The notes under the pieces are model-generated. The model had not been told where the DNA came from and did no database searches. It saw only the letters and a program-made list of their open reading frames with translations. Of a stretch of 64,000 nt of DNA, positions 34,079-44,868 are shown piece after piece. The translations under genes and the position numbers were made by a program. The number at the start of each line of letters is the position of its first letter. The stretch's first letter is position 1. Source of the stretch: Elusimicrobiota bacterium (GTDB lineage: Bacteria > Elusimicrobiota > Elusimicrobia > Elusimicrobiales > UBA9959); the NCBI GenBank assembly GCA_019135865.1, contig JAGVVD010000052.1, forward strand, positions 139,011-203,010, in the 5' to 3' direction.

Positions 34079-35065
34079 ATGAAAAAACGCCTGTCCATAG
34101 CCGCCGGCGCGGCGGTCTCGCTGGGGTTCCTCTACCTCGCTTTGAGGAACATCGACGCCGGTCTTATGGCCGCCAGTTTTTCCAGGGCCGACTGGCGCTG
34201 GCTGCCCGTCCTGGCGGCCGTTGGACTTTTCGAGCTTTTCCTGCGCGGCGTAAAATGGAAGCTGCTCCTGGACCCGGTGGGCCGGGTCGGGGTCCTGGAC
34301 TGCTTCCGCCTGCAGTCCGCCGGGCTGGCGCTGAACAATATACTGCCTTTCCGGCTGGGGGAACTGGCCCGCGCCGGTTTCGCTTCGAGATACTTTTCGA
34401 TACCGCTCCTGACCGTGCTCTCCACTATAGTGGTGGAGCGCGTGCTCGATACGGTGGCGCTCATAGGCCTGTTCATGGCGGCCGCCGCCCTGGGCGGGGT
34501 CACGGCTTCGGTCGCCGGCCACGCCGGGTTCTTCTGGCTCGCCCTGGGCGGGGTCACGGCGGTCGTGGCGGTGCTGGTGTTCGCGGAGGAGGTGCTGGAA
34601 CGCTCCTTCCTGAAAAAAGCGTTCCGGCGGTTCCCGCTGGCGGAGAAACTGCTGCGCCAGGCCGCCCTGGGCGCGAAAGCTTTCCACAAGCCGCGGCGGG
34701 CGGTGGAACTGCTGCTGCTCAGCTTTTTCCAGTGGTCGCTGGGCGCGCTCAACATGTGGTTCGCCGCCCTGGCCTTCGGCATAGAGAACATCATCGGTTT
34801 CACCCGCGGGATAACCCTGATCTTTACCGGCGCCGCCGCGGCTTCCGTGCCGGGAGTGCCGGGTTATTTCGGGAATTTCGAGTACGCCATCGCAAGGGTC
34901 GCCTCCGAATGGGGGCTGGACATGAGCCTGGGCGTGGCCTACGCGGGCTGGGTGCACATCATCAGTTATCTCGTGATAACCGTTACCGGCCTGATCTTCC
35001 TGTACGGCATGGGGCAGTCGCTCGGGCAGGTATGGAGGGATTTTTCAGGACGACATGGCGGATGA
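34079..35065 (+). CDS. Flippase-like integral membrane protein (LPG synthase TM family)
   Basis: A 328-residue protein with about eight membrane helices of the UPF0104/lysylphosphatidylglycerol-synthase-TM family. LRGVKWKLLLDP, LALNNILPFRLGELARAGFASRYF and STIVVERVLDTVALIG are the family's conserved blocks; VPGVPGYFGNFEYAIA matches the later PGGxGxFE motif. Members are often paired with glycosyltransferases and thought to move or bind polyprenyl-linked sugars. Its end overlaps the GT4 gene by 11 bases, which fits a surface polysaccharide role. Confidence 0.85.
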   Translation: MKKRLSIAAGAAVSLGFLYLALRNIDAGLMAASFSRADWRWLPVLAAVGLFELFLRGVKWKLLLDPVGRVGVLDCFRLQSAGLALNNILPFRLGELARAGFASRYFSIPLLTVLSTIVVERVLDTVALIGLFMAAAALGGVTASVAGHAGFFWLALGGVTAVVAVLVFAEEVLERSFLKKAFRRFPLAEKLLRQAALGAKAFHKPRRAVELLLLSFFQWSLGALNMWFAALAFGIENIIGFTRGITLIFTGAAAASVPGVPGYFGNFEYAIARVASEWGLDMSLGVAYAGWVHIISYLVITVTGLIFLYGMGQSLGQVWRDFSGRHGG

Positions 35066-36296
35066 GACCGTGAAACGCCCGCGCCCGCGCGCCGTGGCCA
35101 TGCTGATACAGAGTTTCTTCCCGGCCGTGGGCGGGGCGGAGAGGCAGGCTCTGGAACTTTCCCGCTCCCTGACGGCCAGGGGCGTGCCCGTGACGGTGAT
35201 AACCAGGAGGCTGCCGGGGACGCTCCCCCTGGAGGAAATGGGGGGGGTCAGGGTCCTGCGGCTGAACTGTCCCGGGCCGGGCGTCATCGGGACTTTCATG
35301 TTCATGGCCGGGGCCTTTATCCATCTTCTGAGGAGGGGTTCCGCTTACGAGGTCGTCCACGTCCACCTGGCGTCCTCCCACGCGGTGGCCGCGCTGCTGG
35401 CCTCCAGGTTCACCGGCAGCCGCACCTTCGTCAAGCTGGCCGACGGCAAGGCGCAGAACGAGATCACCCTTTCGCGCGGCACGCTGCCCGGCCGCCTCAA
35501 ACTGGCCTTCTTCAGAACAGCGAAGCCCAGTCTCATGGTCCTTAACACCGAGGTGCTGGACTGGCTTAAGGGGCAGCCGGGCTTCGGGGGGTTCCGGCTC
35601 ATCCCCTTCCGCAACGGCGTGGACACCAGCAGGTATTCCCCGCCGCTTTACCAGGAGAAGCTCAACGCCAAGGCCGCCCTGGGGCTGGGCAATTCGCTGG
35701 TGTTCCTTTTCGTGGGCAGGCTGGACCCGAAAAAAAGGGTCAGGGAACTGGTCGAATCATGGGCCGGGGTGCTCCAGGAGAAGGGAACGGGCTCGGAGCC
35801 CCGGCTGGTCATAGTCGGGACCGGCGGGGAGGCGGCCGCCGTAGGCGGGGCCGTAGAGTCCCTGGGACTTTCGTCCAGCGTGCTCCTGGCCGGGATGCAG
35901 GAGGACCTGCGTCCCTATTACAGGGCGGCCGACGTGTTCATCCTCCCCTCGATAGCGGAGGGCCTTTCGAACTCCATGCTGGAGGCCATGTCCTCGGGCC
36001 TGGCCGTGCTGGCCAGCCGCGTCGGCGGCGCGCGGGAGGCGGTGGCCGAAGGGGAGAACGGGTTCCTGTTCGATCCGCTGAACCGCGGCGAGCTGAAGGG
36101 ACATATGCTGAAGTTCATGGCGGAGCCCTCGCTGTCCGTCAGGATGGGCGAGCGGTCGAGAGAGGTGGCGGTTTCCCGTTATTCGATGGCGCGGGTCACC
36201 GACGACCTGCTCGATATCTACGCCGGCGCGGAACCGGCCGGTCACGGAGCTCCCGGCGCCGATCGCGGCGAAGGCCGCCCCGGTCCGGAGGCCTGA
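35055..36296 (+). CDS. Glycosyltransferase family 4
   Basis: A 413-residue cytoplasmic GT-B enzyme. The N-terminal AMLIQSFFPAVGGAERQALELSRSL is the acceptor-domain start. The C-terminal domain has RNGVDTSRYSP, FLFVGRLDPKKRV, and the donor-binding ADVFILPSIAEGLSNSMLEAMSSGLAVLAS with the EGLSNSMLEA E-x7-E motif. The last 25 residues are Gly/Pro-rich and dispensable-looking. It lies between the flippase-like gene and asnB, so the three probably act on an envelope glycan. Donor and acceptor sugars are unknown. Confidence 0.92.
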   Translation: MADETVKRPRPRAVAMLIQSFFPAVGGAERQALELSRSLTARGVPVTVITRRLPGTLPLEEMGGVRVLRLNCPGPGVIGTFMFMAGAFIHLLRRGSAYEVVHVHLASSHAVAALLASRFTGSRTFVKLADGKAQNEITLSRGTLPGRLKLAFFRTAKPSLMVLNTEVLDWLKGQPGFGGFRLIPFRNGVDTSRYSPPLYQEKLNAKAALGLGNSLVFLFVGRLDPKKRVRELVESWAGVLQEKGTGSEPRLVIVGTGGEAAAVGGAVESLGLSSSVLLAGMQEDLRPYYRAADVFILPSIAEGLSNSMLEAMSSGLAVLASRVGGAREAVAEGENGFLFDPLNRGELKGHMLKFMAEPSLSVRMGERSREVAVSRYSMARVTDDLLDIYAGAEPAGHGAPGADRGEGRPGPEA

Positions 36297-36309
36297 AAGG
36301 GAACGGAAA

Positions 36310-38229
36310 ATGTGCGGGATCTGCGGCAGGTATAATTTCGGCTCGACGGAGCCGGTGACGCGGGAGGAGCTCAAGGCCATGAACGACGGCCTGGTCCACC
36401 GCGGCCCGGACGACGAGGGCTATTTCGCGCAGGACAATGTCGGGCTGGCGATGCGCCGGCTCTCCATCATCGACCTTTCCACCGGCCACCAGCCGATCTC
36501 CAACGAGGACGGCTCGGCCTGGATAGTCTTCAACGGGGAGATCTATAATTTCGAGGAACTGCGCGCCGACCTGACGGCGAAGGGGCACAAGTTCCGCACG
36601 CGCTCGGATACCGAGACGATAATCCACCTCTACGAGGAGAAGGGAACGGACTTCCCGAAATACCTGCGCGGCATGTTCGCCGTCGCCATCTGGGACGCGC
36701 GGCGGAAACGGCTGGTGCTGGCCCGCGACCGCATGGGCAAGAAGCCGCTGTTCTACGCCCCGGGCCGCGATTTCATCGCCTTCGCCTCCGAACTGGCGCC
36801 GCTGGCGGCCGCGCGCGGCGTCTCGCGCGAGGTGGAGCCGCTGGCGGTGGACGCTTTCCTGACGCTCCAGTACGTCCCCGGTCCGATGACCGTCTACAAG
36901 GGCGTGCGCAAGCTCGAGCCCGCTTCCGTCATGGTCCTGCAGGACGGCAGGACGGAAATTTCGAAGTACTGGGACCTGCCGCTGGGCAGGGAGAAACTCG
37001 ACTACCTTCCCCTCGCGGAGCTCAAGGAACGGGTCCGCTCGGAACTGGCGGAGGCCACCCGCCTGCGCCTGGTCTCCGAGGTGCCGCTCGGCGCCTTCCT
37101 GTCCGGCGGGATAGATTCGTCCATAATCGTCGCGCTGATGGCGCGCGCTTCGGAGAGGCCGGTCAAGACCTTCGCCATCGGCTTCAAGGAGGACGCTTTC
37201 TCCGAACTGGCCTACGCCTCGCAGGTGGCCAGGATGTACGGCACGGACCACACCGAGTTCGTCGTGGAGTCGGACATGGCCTCCGTGCTGCCGAAGCTGG
37301 TCCGCCATTACGGCGAGCCCTACGCCGATTCCAGCGCGCTGCCTTCCTATTTCGTCTCGCGCGAGACGCGCCGGGCCGTCACGGTGGCGCTCAACGGCGA
37401 CGGCGGCGACGAGGCCTTCGGCGGCTATATCCGCTACTCGGCCATGAAGGCCGCCTGGCCGTTCAGCCGGCTGCCCGCGCCGCTCAAAAAGGCCGGCCTG
37501 GCGCTGGCGGAGCTGCTGCCCGACCGCGGCGGCGGCGCGCCGTACAACACGATCTGGCGCGCGCGCAAGTTCCTGCAGGCCACGCTGGGCGGCACGCTGC
37601 CTTCCACCTACCTGGCCACCGTCTCGTTCTTCAAGACGCCGGAGAAGAACGCGCTGCTCTCCGGCGCCTTCCGCAACTCCTGCGGCCGCGGCCTGGACTA
37701 CGCGGAACGCTATATGGCCGGGCTCTTCGAAAAGACCGAAGGCGAGGACCTGCTCAACCGCGTCATCTACGCCGATTATCATTCCTACCTGCCCGAATGC
37801 CTGATGACCAAGATGGACATAGCGTCGATGGCCAATTCGCTGGAGGCGCGCTCTCCTTTCCTGGACCACAAGGTGGTCGAGCTGGCCTTCCGCCTGTCCG
37901 GCCGGCTGAAGATAAAAGGGTTCCGCGGCACCAAGTGGCTGCTGCGCGAATCGTTCCGCGACATGCTGCCGCCGGAGATCTACGGCCGCGGCAAGATGGG
38001 TTTCGGTATACCGCTGGGGCAGTGGTTCCGCGGCGGGCTCAAGGGTTTCTGGGCGGAGAACTGCCTGTCGGAGAAGGCGCTGGGCCGCGGCTATTTCAAG
38101 CCGGAGGAACTGCGCCGCCTCTGGGACGATCATCAGACCGGGCGCCGCGACAACGGCTACCGGCTCTGGGCGGTCATGATGCTGGAGCTCTGGCATCGCG
38201 AGTTCGCGGACGATTTCCGGCTGGGCTGA
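36310..38229 (+). CDS. asnB: Asparagine synthase, glutamine-hydrolysing
   Basis: A 639-residue enzyme of the AsnB type. The glutaminase domain starts with MCGICGRY (Cys2 nucleophile) and has RRLSIIDLSTGHQPI and NGEIYNF. The synthase domain has the ATP-pyrophosphatase loop FLSGGIDSSIIVALM near residue 265, NGDGGDEAFGGY and the C-terminal ARSPFLDHKVVELAF and KMGFGIPLGQWFRG. Such long AsnB-like proteins in polysaccharide clusters sometimes amidate sugars in place of aspartate. Context with GT4 leaves that possibility open. Confidence 0.94.
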   Translation: MCGICGRYNFGSTEPVTREELKAMNDGLVHRGPDDEGYFAQDNVGLAMRRLSIIDLSTGHQPISNEDGSAWIVFNGEIYNFEELRADLTAKGHKFRTRSDTETIIHLYEEKGTDFPKYLRGMFAVAIWDARRKRLVLARDRMGKKPLFYAPGRDFIAFASELAPLAAARGVSREVEPLAVDAFLTLQYVPGPMTVYKGVRKLEPASVMVLQDGRTEISKYWDLPLGREKLDYLPLAELKERVRSELAEATRLRLVSEVPLGAFLSGGIDSSIIVALMARASERPVKTFAIGFKEDAFSELAYASQVARMYGTDHTEFVVESDMASVLPKLVRHYGEPYADSSALPSYFVSRETRRAVTVALNGDGGDEAFGGYIRYSAMKAAWPFSRLPAPLKKAGLALAELLPDRGGGAPYNTIWRARKFLQATLGGTLPSTYLATVSFFKTPEKNALLSGAFRNSCGRGLDYAERYMAGLFEKTEGEDLLNRVIYADYHSYLPECLMTKMDIASMANSLEARSPFLDHKVVELAFRLSGRLKIKGFRGTKWLLRESFRDMLPPEIYGRGKMGFGIPLGQWFRGGLKGFWAENCLSEKALGRGYFKPEELRRLWDDHQTGRRDNGYRLWAVMMLELWHREFADDFRLG

Positions 38230-38246
38230 GGCGGCGGGGAAGAACG

Positions 38247-38606
38247 ATGGGCAAGAAAAAGATACTGGCCGTGGACGACGATCCCAACATGAGGACCTTT
38301 TATGAGACGGTCCTGGAGGACTGCGGCTTCGAGGTCAGGACCGCCGAGGACGGTCTTTACGGCACGGCCGCCTGCCAGAACTGGAAACCGGACCTGCTCA
38401 TACTGGACTGGGACATGCCCGGCGGCGGCGGCAAGCGGGTCTTCCAGAGCATACGCCAGCTGCTCAGGATCCCGGTGCCCGTGCTTTTCGTGACCGGCAT
38501 GCAGGGCGACCTCGACGTCGACCTCACGCTGGACCGCGTCTCCATACTCCGCAAGCCCATAGAGGTCGAGCGCCTGCTGACGGGCATCTATTTCCTGCTG
38601 CGCTGA
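38247..38606 (+). CDS. Single-domain response regulator
   Basis: 119 residues, receiver domain only. The acidic pocket is in ILAVDDDP, the phosphoacceptor Asp in LILDWDMPGGGG (about residue 53), a Thr in LFVTGMQ and the Lys in ILRKPIE. No output domain follows, so it must act by protein contact. It sits between asnB and trmL with short gaps. The cognate kinase is not in view; the kinase at 29061 is a candidate only by presence. Confidence 0.88.
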   Translation: MGKKKILAVDDDPNMRTFYETVLEDCGFEVRTAEDGLYGTAACQNWKPDLLILDWDMPGGGGKRVFQSIRQLLRIPVPVLFVTGMQGDLDVDLTLDRVSILRKPIEVERLLTGIYFLLR

Positions 38607-38610
38607 AGCG

Positions 38611-39060
38611 ATGAAGATAGTCCTGGTCAACCCCGACATCCCCTGGAACGCCGGCAATATCGGCCGCACCTGCGTCGCCACCGGCACGGAACTGGTCTTC
38701 GCGGGAAAACTGGGGTTCAGGATAGATTCGAAGGAGATACGCCGCTCGGGGCTGGATTACTGGCCGGACCTGACGTATTCGGTGTTCCCGGCCTTCGAGG
38801 ACTTCCTGGCGGCGCTGGGGCCGGACCCTTCGCTGCTGTTCTTCTCCACGCGCGGGGAAAAGACCCTCTGGGAGGCGCCTTACCGCCCGGACTCCTGCCT
38901 GGTCTTCGGCAGCGAGACCGCGGGCCTGCCTCTCGGATATTACGAAAAGTACGCCGACAGGATGTACCGCATCCCGATGAGCGCTCCGCGCATGCGCTCG
39001 ATAAACCTCTCCACCGCCGCCGGCATCGCCCTCTACGAGGGCCTGCGGCGGCTGCGCTGA
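38611..39060 (+). CDS. trmL: tRNA (cytidine/uridine-34 2'-O)-methyltransferase TrmL
   Basis: A 149-residue SPOUT-class enzyme that methylates the wobble ribose of certain leucine tRNAs. Motifs: LVNPDIPWNAGNIGRTCVATG (motif 1), LVFGSETAGLP (motif 2) and IPMSAPRMRSINLSTAAGIALYE (motif 3, knot). Size matches TrmL. Its stop abuts the stop of the convergent gene with no spare bases. Confidence 0.93.
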   Translation: MKIVLVNPDIPWNAGNIGRTCVATGTELVFAGKLGFRIDSKEIRRSGLDYWPDLTYSVFPAFEDFLAALGPDPSLLFFSTRGEKTLWEAPYRPDSCLVFGSETAGLPLGYYEKYADRMYRIPMSAPRMRSINLSTAAGIALYEGLRRLR

Positions 39061-39744
39061 TCACCGCTCCCAGGTCACCGTGAGCGTCCTCTTCCGCGCG
39101 TCGTAGCGCAGGCCGGAGGCGCCCGGCCGGCGCGGCAGGGCGGAGGCGCGGAAGCCGGCCAGGGCCGTCCCGGCCTTGCCGGAGCAGAGGTCCTTCGGTC
39201 CGAGCCCGCCGGCGAAGAGCCAGGGATGCGAGGCCGCTATGGCGTCCCGCGGCAGTCCCGTGGCGAAAGTCTCCCTCACCGAAAAGTCGCCGCTCCCTTC
39301 GGGCAGGACGAGTTCCGCCGCCTTGTAGCCCAGGTAATGAGGCCCGAAACAGATGGCCGTCGCCCAGGAGACCGCCGCCGGCCGCCCGCCCGAGGAAGAG
39401 ACCATGACGAAAAGTTCGGTCCTGTCGCCGGGCGCCGGCTCCCCGAAGGTCACCTCGGGAAAGACCAGCGTCGCCTCGCCGGACCTCCCGCGGACCTCCA
39501 CCTTTACCGCGCCCCGGACATGGACCGCGCCGTGCTTGTAAGGGCTGAACAGGGGCGCGCGCTCCCAGGGCAGTATGTCCTCCGGCGGGAGGTTCACCAC
39601 GATCGGCTCCGGCACCGGCGGCACCCAGATATGATCGGACGGGACTATCTGTCCGCGCGCCCTGCCCCTGTTCAGGTCGAAGGCGGGCCAGCCCTCGGCC
39701 GCGGCCTGCAGCGGCAGCATCAGCGCCAGCAATAGGTTCAGCAT
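39061..39744 (-). CDS. Secreted protein of unknown function
   Basis: 227 residues with a signal peptide (MLNLLLALMLPLQAAA) and a beta-rich remainder. VRGAVKVEVRGRSGEATLVFPEVTFGEPAPGDRTELFVMVSS looks like an Ig-like or jelly-roll sheet. There are two cysteines, in AICFGP and KDLCSG. I recognise no family. GGAGGG lies upstream of the ATG and TATACT further up. It converges on trmL. Confidence 0.6.
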   Translation of the reverse strand: MLNLLLALMLPLQAAAEGWPAFDLNRGRARGQIVPSDHIWVPPVPEPIVVNLPPEDILPWERAPLFSPYKHGAVHVRGAVKVEVRGRSGEATLVFPEVTFGEPAPGDRTELFVMVSSSGGRPAAVSWATAICFGPHYLGYKAAELVLPEGSGDFSVRETFATGLPRDAIAASHPWLFAGGLGPKDLCSGKAGTALAGFRASALPRRPGASGLRYDARKRTLTVTWER

Positions 39745-39840
39745 ATCTTTGCGGCCCTCCGCCTTAGTATACGCCCGCCGCGGGAAAGTATTACGGGCCC
39801 GCTTTCACCGGGCGGCGGGAATTTTGTTTAATGAGTCTAT

Positions 39841-42474
<2,634 letters not shown>

Positions 42475-42502
42475 CCGCCGGCCCCGGGCCGGGGGGGGGT
42501 TT

Positions 42503-44134
42503 CTGACCAGGAACGGGCCTGACCAAGACAGACCGGCCGGAACGGCGGCTCCGGCGCCCCGGGCGCCGGGGACGGCGCCCGCGCCGGCGCCCTCCCTGCG
42601 CTCCCGCCTTTCCGCTCTCCGGCCGGGACTGAGACTGGCCCGTTCGCCGCTCGCCCTCTCCGCCCTTTCCTCCCTGCTGCTCGTCCTCTCCGCTCCCGGC
42701 ATCGGTTCCCCGGTCTTCGCCTGGGCGGCGCTGGCCCCGCTGACCGCCGCGCTCTGGCTTTCGGGTTCCAGGCGCGCCGGTTTCCTCCACGGCTGGCTGT
42801 CCGGTTTCCTGTTCTATTGCGGCCTTCTCTACTGGCTCTTCCCCACGATGCGCGCCGGCGGCCTCGGCCCCGGCCTGGCGGCCGGCGGGGTGGCGCTGCT
42901 CGCGGCCCTGCTGGCGCTGGAGTTCGGGCTCTTCGGCCTGCTCGGCCGGAGTTTCAAGCGCGCCGGGATCTCGGCCTTCCCTTTCGCGCTGGCCGCTCTC
43001 TGGACCCTCATCGAATGGCTGAAGGTCGCGCTTACGGACGGCGGCCTCTGGTTCCCCTGGTTCCTGCTGGCCTATACGCAGTGGCCCAATGAGCGGCTGA
43101 TTCAGATAGTCTCCCTCACCGGGCCGTGGGGGCTGAGCTTCGCGCTGGCCTTCTCCGGCGCGCTCATCGGATCGGCGTTCTTCAGGGAAGTGACGCCGGC
43201 CCGCCGGCTCCGCCGCCTGGGGTGGGTCATGGGCATAGCGGGTTTCCTGTGGCTCTTCGGCAACGGCGAACTGAAAAAGGCCGACGCGCTTCCCGCCGGC
43301 AGGACCGTCAGGGCCGCCGCTCTTCAGCCCTGCATAGATTTCTACCGCAAATGGGACGAATCCTACGCCGGCGAGATAAAACGCCGGCTGGGCGGCCTGG
43401 CCGCGGAGGCCCGCGCCGCCGGGGCCGGTCTCGTCGTCTGGCCGGAGAACGCCCTGCCGGGCTGGATAGACGACGCGGAGACCTATTCCTGGCTGACCTC
43501 GGTATCGGGCGGCACTCATTCGCTGGTCGGTTCCGTTTCAAAAGGCGACGGCCGCTATGTTTCCGCTTTCCTGATAGGGCCCGGCGGGGAGCAGGAGGCT
43601 TTTTACAACAAGCGCAAACTGGTGCCGTTCGGGGAGTATATCCCGCTCTCCGGTATTTTCGGCGGCGTCCTGCGCACGCTGGGCGCGCTGGGCGAGTTCT
43701 CCGCCGGCACCCGTTTCCAGGGGCTGATGGAGCACGGGGGGCTGAAGATCTCGGCCGGCATCTGCTATGAATCGGTGTTCCCGTATCTCTCCCGCGGGGA
43801 CGCGCTCAAAGGCGCGGACCTGCTGGTCAACATGACCAACGACGGCTGGTACCTCGACACCGCCGGCCCGCATCAGCATTTCGCGGTCAACGTCTTCCGC
43901 GCGGCCGAGAACCGCCGGCCGATGCTGCGCGCGGCCAATAACGGGATCTCCGCGTTCATAGACCCCTGGGGCCGCGTCACGCACCGCCTGGACCTGGACG
44001 AGCCCGGCGTCCTGTCGGCGGAAGTTTCCGCTCCTGGACTGCCGCCCTCTTTTTACGCGCGCAACGGCGACTGGTTCGGCTGGCTCTGCCTGACCGTCTG
44101 CGCGGCCTTCCTGCTGGCGGTGTTCTTCCTGTGA
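42503..44134 (+). CDS. lnt: Apolipoprotein N-acyltransferase, start codon unclear
   Basis: N-acylates the lipid-modified cysteine of lipoproteins at the inner membrane. The nitrilase-like periplasmic domain shows VVWPENALPGW (catalytic Glu), FYNKRKLVPFGEYIPL (Lys), SAGICYESVFP (Cys) and LVNMTNDGWYLDTAGP. Membrane helices precede it. The first ATG in frame (42848) falls inside helix two, after WLSGFLFYCGLLYWLFPT, so it cannot be the true start. The frame is open upstream to the secA end but contains no ATG, GTG or TTG; CTG at 42503, three bases after a G9 run, is the only near-start I see. A non-standard start or a G-run length error may explain this. Confidence 0.85.
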   Translation: MTRNGPDQDRPAGTAAPAPRAPGTAPAPAPSLRSRLSALRPGLRLARSPLALSALSSLLLVLSAPGIGSPVFAWAALAPLTAALWLSGSRRAGFLHGWLSGFLFYCGLLYWLFPTMRAGGLGPGLAAGGVALLAALLALEFGLFGLLGRSFKRAGISAFPFALAALWTLIEWLKVALTDGGLWFPWFLLAYTQWPNERLIQIVSLTGPWGLSFALAFSGALIGSAFFREVTPARRLRRLGWVMGIAGFLWLFGNGELKKADALPAGRTVRAAALQPCIDFYRKWDESYAGEIKRRLGGLAAEARAAGAGLVVWPENALPGWIDDAETYSWLTSVSGGTHSLVGSVSKGDGRYVSAFLIGPGGEQEAFYNKRKLVPFGEYIPLSGIFGGVLRTLGALGEFSAGTRFQGLMEHGGLKISAGICYESVFPYLSRGDALKGADLLVNMTNDGWYLDTAGPHQHFAVNVFRAAENRRPMLRAANNGISAFIDPWGRVTHRLDLDEPGVLSAEVSAPGLPPSFYARNGDWFGWLCLTVCAAFLLAVFFL

Positions 44135-44868
44135 ACGGGAGCCAGGCTATAGCGCCCGCGCCGCGTGCGCCGGCCCGGGAGCCCTGGCTCTGGCGCTCGA
44201 CCACGCTGGCCGGGCTGACGCTGGCCGTGCCCTCCCTGACCTATTTCGGTTTCAACCAGATCCTTTCGGAAGGGTATCCTTCTCTGCCCGCGCATATGGC
44301 GGAGTTCCTGGCGGCCTCCGCGGCGCTCTTCCTGACCATCCTGACCTTCAAAGTTTATAACGACAGGGAAAAGGTCGGGCTCGATATCCGCTCCGTCTTT
44401 TCCCCGCGCCCTTTCGGCCGCAGCGCGGCGGCGCTGGCGCTTTTCCTGGCGGCCGACATGGCGCTTACCTGGACGGGACTGAAGCTGGTCTCCCTTTATT
44501 ATCCGGACACCGAAGCCCCCGCCGGGCTCGTAAGGATCTGGACTTCCCACGGGAACTGGTTCTTCGTGGCGGTCAGCACCATGCTCATCGCGGCCTGCGA
44601 GGAGATAATGCTGCGCGGCCTGGCGCTTAACTACATAATGAAGCGGGCCGGCTTCGTGAAGGCCATGCTCTGGACCTCTTTTCTTTTTATGATATTCCAC
44701 GGCAGCCGTAACTGGATAGCCATGCTGCTTATTTTCTCCAACGGCGCGCTTTATGCGTTGGCTTACCGGCATACGGGTGGGCTGGCCGTGCCCTGCCTGC
44801 TGCACGGCCTGCATAATCTGTTCCTGAGAACGATCGTCCTGCTGGACCTGGACCCATGGCTGTCATAG
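44131..44868 (+). CDS. CPBP-family intramembrane metalloprotease
   Basis: A 245-residue membrane protein of the CAAX-protease/bacteriocin-processing (Abi) family. ACEEIMLRGLALNYIM is the EExxxR motif (about residue 153), IFHGSRN gives the second His motif and LLHGLHNL the third. The GTG start overlaps the lnt stop (GTGA). Substrates of such proteins are mostly unknown; here neither bacteriocin nor prenylated protein genes are adjacent. Confidence 0.87.
   Translation: MNGSQAIAPAPRAPAREPWLWRSTTLAGLTLAVPSLTYFGFNQILSEGYPSLPAHMAEFLAASAALFLTILTFKVYNDREKVGLDIRSVFSPRPFGRSAAALALFLAADMALTWTGLKLVSLYYPDTEAPAGLVRIWTSHGNWFFVAVSTMLIAACEEIMLRGLALNYIMKRAGFVKAMLWTSFLFMIFHGSRNWIAMLLIFSNGALYALAYRHTGGLAVPCLLHGLHNLFLRTIVLLDLDPWLS

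Noticed and set aside
42848-44134. lnt starting at the first ATG
   Set aside because: It would remove conserved membrane helices that are encoded in the same frame upstream.
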